Below, piece by piece: positions 1 through 7,293 of a stretch of 10,605 bases of DNA. Source of the DNA: Acanthamoeba lenticulata (Eukaryota > Discosea > Longamoebia > Acanthamoebidae); assembly GCA_002179805.1 (NCBI GenBank), contig NAVB01002083.1, positions 1 through 10,605 of the forward strand. The letters are read 5' to 3'. A program made the translations under genes and the position numbers. The notes below the pieces were generated by a model. It was given only the letters and a program-made list of their open reading frames with translations. It was not told the origin of the DNA and searched no databases. Each line of letters starts with the position of its first letter. Positions within the stretch are counted from its first letter, which is position 1.

Positions 1-2363
1 AAGGACTCGTTCCTCGCCGTGGCCAGTCACGAGCTCCGCACGCCGCTCAACGGCATCATGGGCATGGCCTCGCTCATGGAGGACACCGCCATGAACCCCC
101 ACCAGGCCGAATGCGTGGCCGACATCCAGGACTCGTCCGAGACCCTCCTCGCCCTCATCAACGACGTCCTCGACCTCTCCAAGCTCAAGGCCCTCAAGCT
201 CACCATCGTACGCGCCGCCCGCGAGAGCTAAATTCTTTTCATTCTTGTCGACGTCAAACTGACGACGACTCGGGAATGGCTCCTGCAGGAGGCGAGCGAG
301 AGCGTGACCGAGGAGTGGCTGGACGCGAGCTTGGGCGCGGTGGAGGGCTCGGCGGCGGCCAAGCGCATCAACGTGGCCTACGAGCTGGCGGCCGACGTGC
401 CGCGCGTCCTGGTGACCGATTCCGCGCGGCTGCAGCAGATTCTGGTCAACCTGTTGGCGCACTCGGTCCGGGTGTCGGAGGAGGGCGGCGAGATCGTCGT
501 CTCCGTCGAGCCCGTCGTCGTGCCCGCCGCCGCTGCCCTGTCGCCGCCCGAGCCAGAGGCCTACTCGCCCGCGCGCCAACATCGGTCGTCCACCGCGGCC
601 GCCGCATCGGCGTCAATGCCCAGCGAAGTCTCCGCGCTGCCGCCGACGACGACGGCGACGGCGACGACAACGACGCCAACGCCAAAGGCGCAGACGACCG
701 AGAGCTCGCACAGCGCCGATCCGGCGGGCTCGTGGTCCCACGTCCCGCGCCGGCACTCGCTGCCGGCGAGCCAGTCCCGCCTCTCGCGGTCGTCCTCGTC
801 GATCCCCGAGTTTGGCCACACCAACGACGACGATGACGACAACGCCACCAGCGGCGGCGACGAAGGCAGCATCAACAGCAGTAGCGGCGACACGAGCCCG
901 AACGGCGAAGCCGGCAATGCCGTGCATCATCATCATCCGCAGCAGCAGCATCACAAACACAGGAGCCGGAGCCACAGCCGAGGTCGTGTGGGCGGCCAGT
1001 TTTACGCGTCGGCGCGCCTGCTCACGGCGGCGATGAGCACGCCGGCGCTCCTATCGGCCGACTATGCGCGCGCCAAGGAGGCCAACGCCGCTCGGCAGGC
1101 CGTGCCGCGCCGGCCACTGATGGCCTCTGAGGAGGACCTCCCCGGCCTGCCGAGCGACGACGACGACGAACTCGAGAACGACCGGACCGGTGACGATGAC
1201 GCGTCCTACGGAGGCCACCACCATCACCGCCAGACAAAGGCCAATTCGGGCGGTGATGCCGCCGGTGCGGCCGCCAAGAACGAGGCGAACACGGTGGAGC
1301 TGCACTTCCGGGTGCGGAACGCGGGCAAGGCGGTCAGCGAGGAGGAACTGGCGCAGCTCTTCCAGCCCTTTTCCTACGGCAACGCCCTCCACGCCTTCCA
1401 GTACGGCGGCGGCGGCCTTGGTTCGTTCACCCCCCCCCCCTCTTTGTCGTCTTCGTTTTCGTTTTCTCTCTTCCTGGGCCGAGGCTGTGACCAAACGGTG
1501 CTGATGACGATGCTTGCAGGGCTGTACGTGTGCAAGAAGCTGTGTAAGATGTTTGGCGGGCGCGTGTGGGCCTCAAGCGACGGCGACTCGGGAGGCTTCT
1601 CCTTCCACTTCACCATCCGCGCCGCCCGTACGAGACCGTCATCCCCGTGACCGATGTACACTGTGTCCTCATGCCCCTTTCTGTGTTGCGCGCAGTGCCA
1701 AAGGACAACGGGGAGGGCCGGAGCGAGAGCGCGGCCGGCGGCGGTGGCGAGTGCGCGGGTAAGCGAGTGCTCCTGTTCGTGAGCAGCGCCACGAACGAGC
1801 GCGTGCTCCGTGACCGCCTCGTCGTCGCTGGCGCCGACGTGGTGGTGGCCTCCTCGCGCGAGGAGCTGATCGCTCGTCTCGAGCGCATCAGTGCCAACGA
1901 TTTTGCTGAACACAACGAGAACAAGGACGAAGACGAGGACGAGGACGAGCAGCAGCCCAATTTGCCAGAGCAGCCCTACGACGCGGTGGTGGTGGACGCT
2001 GGGAGCTGGGCCAAGGCCGAGGTCTACCTCTTGAGCCTCGAGCGGCTCATGCCACTCGTGCTGTTGGCCTCGGCCGGGGAGCTCGAGCAAGTGGGGCGTG
2101 TGGAGGCTGTGTACGACGGGCCGGTGCACGTGATGCGCGTGCCGCTCCGGCAGGCGCGGCTGGCCGAAGAGATGCGCGACGCGCTGGCCAGCTTCGCTTC
2201 CGGGCGGTCGACCAACACCCACGAGCGGCGCGACCGCGCACTCCCGGCCTTTGGTGGCCCTGGCGGCCGCGGCTCTGGGCGGCGGCTGAGTGTGCCCTTT
2301 GTGCGCCGGTCCCGCGTGACATCAAGCGAGGCCCTCATGCACTCTGTCCCCGCCGCTATTTGA
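1..2363 (+). CDS. Hybrid histidine-kinase-like protein, 5'-truncated by window edge, degenerate ATP site and receiver
   Basis: Proposed exons are 1-207, 289-1420, 1520-1627 and 1696-2363 (stop TGA 2361-2363), giving about 704 visible residues; the N terminus lies outside the window. All three junctions keep phase (0, 1, 1). A HisKA dimerisation helix comes first, with the H box SHELRTPLNGI (His codon 28-30), the usual autophosphorylation site. An ATPase domain follows: RLQQILVNLL marks the N box, but the usual Asn-Ala after NLL is His-Ser. The G1 box, normally DxGxG, reads NAGKA (1318-1332). The G2 box GGGGLGL is intact and is rebuilt exactly across the second intron. About 250 residues of Asp, His, Ser and Gln-rich sequence (about 520-1270) split the ATPase fold. 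The C terminus (about 1756-2190) is receiver-like: it keeps an Asp in VVVDAGS (codon 1995-1997) but lacks the N-terminal acidic pair and has Arg where Lys is usual. By family, such proteins are sensor kinases in phosphorelays. Catalytic activity is doubtful here. Confidence 0.85.
520..1270 (+). other. Low-complexity insertion inside the histidine kinase ATPase domain
   Basis: This coding stretch of about 250 residues sits between the N-box strand and the degenerate G1 box. It carries Ala/Thr/Pro runs, an Asp run near 826-840, a His run at about 925-936 followed by Gln and His, an Arg-Ser-rich patch (HRSRSHSRGR), and further acidic and His-rich clusters near 1155-1230. It uses no visible splice sites and stays in frame. 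Repeated GAC, CAT and CAG codons suggest growth by triplet slippage. A regulatory, unstructured loop is a guess. Confidence 0.7.
1421..1519 (+). other. Histidine kinase intron 2, 99 nt, stop-free and a multiple of three
   Basis: The donor GTTCGT follows G at 1420 and the acceptor TTGCAG ends at 1519. Removing the intron joins G to GG and restores GGGGLGLYVCKKL, a textbook G2 box, which is strong evidence for the splice. The intron contains an 11-C run (1430-1440) and a T-rich tract. It has no stop in frame, so a retained intron would insert 33 residues into the G2 box without ending translation. Confidence 0.85.
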
Positions 2364-2535
2364 CCAAGAGAATGAAACAAAGAGTTGTTCATAAAGCCAA
2401 AACAAGTTGCGGCCGGTGCCGCCATCATCGGCCTGTGTGATCTTTGGGCCACAAATCACAACATCGGCTTCTGTCTGCGTGTGGTCTCTCCACGTTTTAT
2501 CACCAGAAAAAATTTTTGTGTTTTTTAAAACAAAA
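2364..2535. other. Convergent intergenic spacer (3' ends of kinase and polymerase genes)
   Basis: These 172 bp lie between the kinase stop (2361-2363) and the polymerase stop (TTA at 2536-2538 on the plus strand). The spacer is AT-rich near 2505-2540. I see no canonical AATAAA for either gene and no convincing coding frame. The 3' untranslated regions of both genes must fit here or overlap. Confidence 0.6.
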
Positions 2536-5500
2536 TTACAAATTAGCTGCTTCACTGGTGGCTGGTGCCTTCCTGAACCTCTTATCTGGCAATGGCCTCA
2601 AGTTCCCGAACGTGGAGCCCGCGTAGAGGCGCACGGGCAGGGGCACGTCGAGGCGGAGGGGCAGGCCGTCCTCCATGCAGCGAACCATGAGGTCCTCCAT
2701 CCAGCCGACCCGATCGGCCCGCACTTCGTAGACCAGTTCATCGTGGATCTGCAGCACCAGCGCCGCGATCGGCCCCGCGCGGGCCCCGCCCAACTCCTGG
2801 GCCAGCTCGCGGCGCTCCTCGGCGATGAGGGCGGCGTCGATGGAGAGCATGGCCAGCTTGACCATGTCGGCCGCCGTGCCCTGGATGACCGAGTTGACGG
2901 CCTGGCGCTCGGCCTTGTGCGCGTAGGCCTCAAAGTTGATCGACGGGAACAACCGCCGGCGGTTGAGCAGCGTGCGGATGAAGCCGTGCTCGTGCGCCGC
3001 TTCGGCCGTGTCCCGCAGGAACTGCGCCGTCTTCGGGAACTTGTCCAGGAACGACCGGATCCACTCCTCGGCCTCGGCGTGCTCCACTGGAACGCATCAT
3101 CCGTCAGCAGCCACATTAATATTGAATAACAATAAGAAAAACAATAATTAATTATTGTTCACTTTTATTCACGTACCGTTGAGAATCTCGGACAGGGACC
3201 GAGCGCCCATGCCGTAGAGGATGCCGTAAACGATCCGCTTGGCCCGGTCACGCTCGACCTCGTCCACCTCATCCGGGTCCTTGCCCAGCCAGCGGGCGGC
3301 GATGAGCTTGTGGATGTCGCGGCCCTCGTGGAAGAACTGGCGGAGGTAGTCGTCGGCGCTCACGTGGGCCAGGATGCGCATCTCCATTTGGCTGTAGTCG
3401 GCCTTGAGCAGCACGTACCTGCACGCCGCCCGGCCGTTGAGACCGTCGACCCAAGCCTTGAGCAGCACGTATCTGCTGGACGTACCCGGGAGGCGCCGCA
3501 AAGGCGTCGCGCACGTTGATGACGAGCCGCTCGTGGGCGCCGGGGTTGTGCTCCGCGTCGTTACCGTCGCCGGCCCCAAGAAGCGTCGCGTCGAGAGGCT
3601 CCAGGACGATCGGCACACGCGGGAGCGCTTGCAGGTTCTGCGCGACGGCCGCAGGTCAGCCAAGAAGGGCGACAAAGGCAAGGGCAAGAGGCGGACGAAC
3701 GGGGTCGGTGACGGACACGCGCCCGGTGGCGGTGCCCGTGTGCTGCCACGAGGCAAAGATGCGATGGGCGCCCTGCCCGTCCTCGGGCAGGGCGACGGCC
3801 TTCTTGGCGAGCGAGTGGATGTAGGTCGTCAGCAGTTTCTGGCAGTGCCGAAACTCTGTTGTTGTTGTTGTTGTGTCAGCGAGGAGCCCCGGCTTGCGCG
3901 GGCCAGAAGGCCAGAAGGCTGGGATGGGATGGGACGCGGGCTACGGACCGAGGATCAGGCCGGGCAGCGGGTGAAGCTCGCGCAGCTTGAGGAGGACCTT
4001 CTCCGACGTCGAGTGCTGGTCGGTGAGCTGCTTGCGCGAGCGGCGCGGGGTCGGGAGCTTGAGCTCCTCGAACAGCACATGCGCCACCTGCGAGAGATCC
4101 GACGGGAGATTGCTCGCGTTGAGACATGGCGCGACGACAGGGGAGAGGAGAGGCCAGGCAGGCAGGCAGGGCGGCGGCCCGCAGGCGCACCTCCTTGGTA
4201 CTAGAGAGCGAGACGGCGTGGCCCACGAGCTGGCGCGCGGCCTCCTCGATGGCGCGGATGCGCAGGTGGATGGCCTGCTGGTGGGCAGTGAGGCTCGCCA
4301 CGTCAAAGTACACGCCGCGCAGCTCCAGCTCTGACCACCACCACCACCCGCAGCAGCCCACGACACGGACGCACGCGCGCAGTCAGCCAGGAGAGGCCAG
4401 GCTCAAGGAGAGAGCGGGACGCACTGGCGAGGATGGTGGCCAGCGGCATCTCCTGCCCGTGGAACACGCGGTAGAGGTCCTCCTTCTCGAGGCGGGCCTC
4501 CAGGTTGGTCATGAGCCGGAAGCACGTCAGCATGTCTGCGCCGGGAGGGGACGTGAGAAGACTCTTCTCAGAAGGCAAGGGCGGTTCGATCAAAGACCTG
4601 CAAAGAAGCGCTTCGTGTTGGCCGTGTCCTTGGGCGACGTGCTTGTCGTCCTGTGCGTTCACAAAGTCGAAGAAGAAGAGGAACGCGTCAATGAGGGCGA
4701 TCTTCTTCGACCAGGGGAGAGGGTAGAAGAGCGGGGCGGACTTGGGGCTCTGGTCGACGTTGAAGGCGCTGGCGAGGAACGGGAAGTCGTAGCTCTTCAT
4801 CTCCGGGTCGAACACGTACGCCGCCAGCTTCGGGTCGAGCAAGTTGCGCGTGACCACTGCGGGGTACGGCGGTACAGGGTGAGGCCTCGAAGAGAAGAGG
4901 AATAGGAGGCTACATACCGGCATGGCGCGGGTAGAGGGCGAGGATGGGCTTGAGGCTCTCCTGCACGTCGTAGCAGACCTTGCCCCGGATCGCGTCCGTC
5001 TCCACGAAGCGCTTGAGCAGGTCGCATCGTTCGGCCAGCGTCACCTCTGTGCTCTGGCGGCTGGTCAGATGTTGTATGCAACAGAACACGAAAATAAATG
5101 AAGAAACACAAAAAATACTTAAATAAATAGAAAATGAAATACCGAAACGAGTACCTGTGGGTCGGCTTCGGCGCAAGCATCGGCGTATGCGAGGATGAGG
5201 TCGTGGGCGTTGAGCTGGACGAAATAAGGCTTCTTGGCCTTGGAGGGGAGGAAGCCCACGCCCAGCACCTGCTTGTACTGGATGGGCGCGTCCTCGGACA
5301 CCTTCCGATCCTGCCCCGCGCCCGTCCTTAGCTTCCTTCCGGAACAAGAGAGAAGTTGCACACAAAACGCGATTGGTGGTACCAGGATTTCGCTTCGACG
5401 GAAGTTGGTGGTGTCGTAGCGATAGACCATGCCCCAGCAGACCAGCTCGCTGCCTTCCAGCAGCTCCTGTCGCGCGCACATTGTTGAAATATTTGTTTCT

Positions 5501-7028
5501 TTCCAGGGCATCAGGAACGGACGCACCTTGGCAAAGGCGCCAAAGGTGGCGCGGTCCTGAGCAGCGTTGATGAAGCCCTGCGGGACGTTGCCCGTCTTCT
5601 TCACGAACGTGGAAATGTCTCCTTCCGCCCTTTGTCCGCACAAATTCCCTGGCGTCAGCTCGCCCCAACCTCGAGCTCGCGCGCCCATGAGGCCAGCCTC
5701 ACACAAAACGCACGTACCTGATGATGCGGCCGGGCAGGGGCGTGCTGCTCCCGCTGGCGGCGCCCGCAGTCTTGCCCCGCTTGGGCGACGGCGTGTGGGC
5801 CGTGGGCGAGTGCAGCACGCTGGCGATGGACCGCTTGGTGGGCGACGTCGCGCTCACCTCATGCTCGTGCTCGTCCTCGTCTTCGCCCTCCTGCGGCCTG
5901 GGGCCGCTCTTCGTCGGGCTGGTGGTGTTGCTGCTGCTTCTGGGCTGCTCGGCCCCGGCGGCAGAGGTCGTGGTCGCGGTCGAGGTGAGCGGCTTGCCCG
6001 TGTCGACCTCCTCCTCGTCGCGCAGCCGCTTCTTCACCTGCTGGACGTGGTGCAAGAACTGCTGCAGCGACGGTGACGACGGCGCCGAGGACGACGCAGA
6101 GCGCGAGGGCGACGGCCCGCGAGCCAGCGGCGACGGCGGCGGGGACATGGCCCCAGGCCGCGAGCGTGGGGGGCCAGGCTTGGCAGCGGGCTGGTCGTCT
6201 TCTTCAAAGTCGAGCGAGGGCAGCCCGTGGCCGTGCTCGGTGTCGTCGCTCTGAGCGAGTATGCGTGCGATTTCCTGTTCTCGACGCTCGCGCTTGTCTG
6301 CTTCAACGTCATCCTCTCGTTCTTCTTCGTCTTCGTTATGCTCTTGGTCGTCCTCAAGGCCGACACCAAGAGCTTCATCATCTTCTTCATCCTCACCACC
6401 GTGCTCCACACTTTCCTCTTCCTCCTTCCTGGTCTCACCATCATGTGGTCGTTGCTGGTTCTGCTGCTTGCCAACAAGCTCAAAGATGAGGGACTGGCGC
6501 TGCTTCTTTGGCGCCTCCTCGTCCGTTTTCTGCTTCTTGGCCGCAGCCCTGTTGGCCCTCTGTCGTGATTATACATGGTTATTGTTGGTGTCATAACACA
6601 AGTGGACGGCAGAAGAAAGGTTGTACCTCTTGTGCGTGAAGGTAGTCGTCGAGACTGCGCGGCCGCCGCGCCTTCTTGACTGCGCTGGTGGGGGCAGCAG
6701 AAGCCTCAGAGTCTTGCTCGTTGGATGCGCGCGTGGCAGAGGCTTCTTGCTGGCTTTCGTGCAGGAGCTCGAGAAAGAGGCTGGAGGCGCGCCCTGAGCT
6801 GGTTGTGGGCGCCGGTTTGGCGGCAGCAGACGGCCGCGTGTTGTGCCACCCGAGGGCGACCTTTAGTCGCTTGCTTCCTCCAACGTTCGTCCCGCTCTCT
6901 GCACGCGCAATCAATTCGATTAAAAAACACAGAAACGGGCACCTAACATCATGGCCGAACGCACCAGGTTCATCGATCTGTTCTTCGTGCTCATCCTCGA
7001 GTGCTGCCCTCTTGCCATGTTCTGCCAT
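2536..7028 (-). CDS. Family A DNA polymerase, POLQ-like polymerase domain without helicase, interrupted by a frameshift
   Basis: Exons, read on the minus strand: 7028-6965, 6898-6627, 6559-5718, 5629-5527, 5466-5383, 5310-5155, 5053-4918, 4856-4598, 4535-4425, 4330-4191, 4087-3949, 3855-3701, 3637-3486, 3418-3177 and 3086-2536; about 1134 residues. Residues 1-392 are low-complexity, acidic and Ser-Pro-rich, with a basic patch KKARRPR. About 440-635 resembles the inactive exonuclease-like domain (NLLDPKLAAYVFDPE). The polymerase domain follows: thumb (EVAHVLFEELKLP), HTGTATGRVSVTDPNLQ, motif A DYSQMEMRILAH (catalytic Asp codon 3399-3397), motif B RDRAKRIVYGILYGMG, and motif C QIHDELVYEV (Asp codon 2742-2740). 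These motifs match the POLQ group best; POLN is the alternative. By family, such enzymes copy damaged DNA or join breaks by microhomology. No helicase domain precedes it, since the DD3-3 gene begins just upstream. A +1 shift at 4632-4634 breaks the frame. The start at 7028 has an AT-rich leader. The 5629 acceptor (AAAG) and the 5382-5311 intron are the least sure junctions. Confidence 0.87.
3140..3159. repeat. 20-bp perfect palindrome in the last polymerase intron
   Basis: AACAATAATTAATTATTGTT equals its own reverse complement. It lies in the 90-nt AT-rich intron 3176-3087, between motif B and motif C exons. In RNA it could form only a hairpin without a loop or pair between molecules, so chance in AT-rich sequence is a fair explanation. 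Confidence 0.9.
3401..3477 (-). repeat. Direct repeat pair, 22 bp with one mismatch, 54 bp apart
   Basis: The 17-bp string gccttgagcagcacgta occurs at 3401-3417 (exon 13 start) and 3455-3471 (inside the preceding intron). After a single c/t difference the match continues for four bases (ctgc). The offset of 54 bp is a multiple of three, so both copies read RYVLLKA on the minus strand. The sequences between the copies no longer match. Confidence 0.9.
3419..3485 (-). other. Polymerase intron between PPG and motif A, containing a copy of the next exon's start
   Basis: The donor is GTACGTCC (from 3485) and the acceptor GTGCAG (ending at 3419); the length is 67 nt. Splicing gives PPGYVLLKADYSQ, the expected family A motif A context. 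Inside the intron, a segment encoding RYVLLKA in the same reading frame repeats the first bases of the following exon. Confidence 0.85.
3858..3872 (-). repeat. (CAA)5 microsatellite at an intron acceptor
   Basis: Five GTT units on the plus strand (CAA on the coding strand) abut the acceptor ACAG that ends the intron 3948-3856 of the polymerase gene. This replaces the usual pyrimidine tract. Confidence 0.85.
4155..4170 (-). repeat. (CAGG)4 short tandem repeat in polymerase intron
   Basis: Four tandem CAGG units on the plus strand lie in the 103-nt intron 4190-4088. Nothing suggests a function. Confidence 0.8.
4632..4634 (-). other. Apparent +1 frameshift in polymerase exon 7
   Basis: Exon 7 reads in frame to ...VNAQDDKHVA. 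The bases leading to its donor make sense only one base later, as KDTANTKRFFA. Only that shifted frame ends in phase 1 at the donor (4597), matching the phase 1 acceptor at 4536 that gives DMLTCFRLM. No GT-AG intron of normal size can supply the shift. Dropping one C from the CCC run (GGG on the plus strand) restores everything. It could be a sequencing or assembly indel or a true mutation. Confidence 0.75.
5718..6559 (-). other. Low-complexity N-terminal exon of the polymerase with clustered S/T-P-x-K/R sites
   Basis: This 842-nt exon encodes about 280 residues. A Lys/Gln-rich start (AAKKQKTDEEAPKKQRQ) leads into a long Glu/Asp tract (about 6420-6270), then a Ser/Pro block (SPSRSASSSAPSSPS), then the segment TSPTKSG ... 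TSPTKRS ... TPSPKRGK. The last three fit the cyclin-dependent-kinase consensus S/T-P-x-K/R. Cell-cycle control of the polymerase is an inference. Confidence 0.65.
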
Positions 7029-7293
7029 CTCTCTTTTGGATTTTCTCTATTTTAATTCTTTTTTGTTTTTTGAACATTTCTGTTTCTTGGCACGATTTTG
7101 CTTCTAGCCGGTTTCTAATTAGCCCAAGGGAAAGTACCTCATCTTTCCAGCTTGCTGAAGGTAGAGGAAGTTGCGGTGGACCCTCACTAACAATTTGCGA
7201 TCGATTTTTCAATAAACAAAGAATAAATAGGGGTGCCTCTTTTCGTGGCCCAAAAGAATACAAGAGAGAAAGAGGCGGTCAAGTGGTCACTGC
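7029..7293 (-). promoter_or_regulatory. Spacer: 3' end of DD3-3 gene and upstream region of polymerase gene
   Basis: These 265 bp separate the DD3-3 stop (7296-7294) from the polymerase ATG (7028). The part next to the ATG is purine- and A-rich on the coding strand, a normal leader composition. TATTTATT lies near 7230-7223 on the minus strand, too far from the ATG to be called a TATA box with confidence. An upstream non-coding or tiny first exon cannot be excluded. Confidence 0.45.

Noticed and set aside
111..836. Plus-strand frame of 241 residues overlapping the kinase start
   Set aside because: Arg/Gly-rich shadow frame; the kinase frame with H box and N box explains the same bases.
3404..4905. 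Long plus-strand frames opposite the polymerase (266 and 259 residues)
   Set aside because: They are GC-driven shadows rich in Arg, Gly and Glu that cross several polymerase exons and introns and show no domain motif.
6227..6568. Plus-strand frame of 113 residues that looks like a multi-pass membrane protein
   Set aside because: It is antisense to the Glu/Asp/Lys-rich exon of the polymerase; complements of acidic and Lys codons read as Phe, Leu and Val, which fakes hydrophobic helices.
6991..7263. Minus-strand 90-residue frame upstream of the polymerase ATG
   Set aside because: It overlaps the polymerase first exon in another frame, is AT-rich, and lacks any motif; it is better read as leader and spacer.
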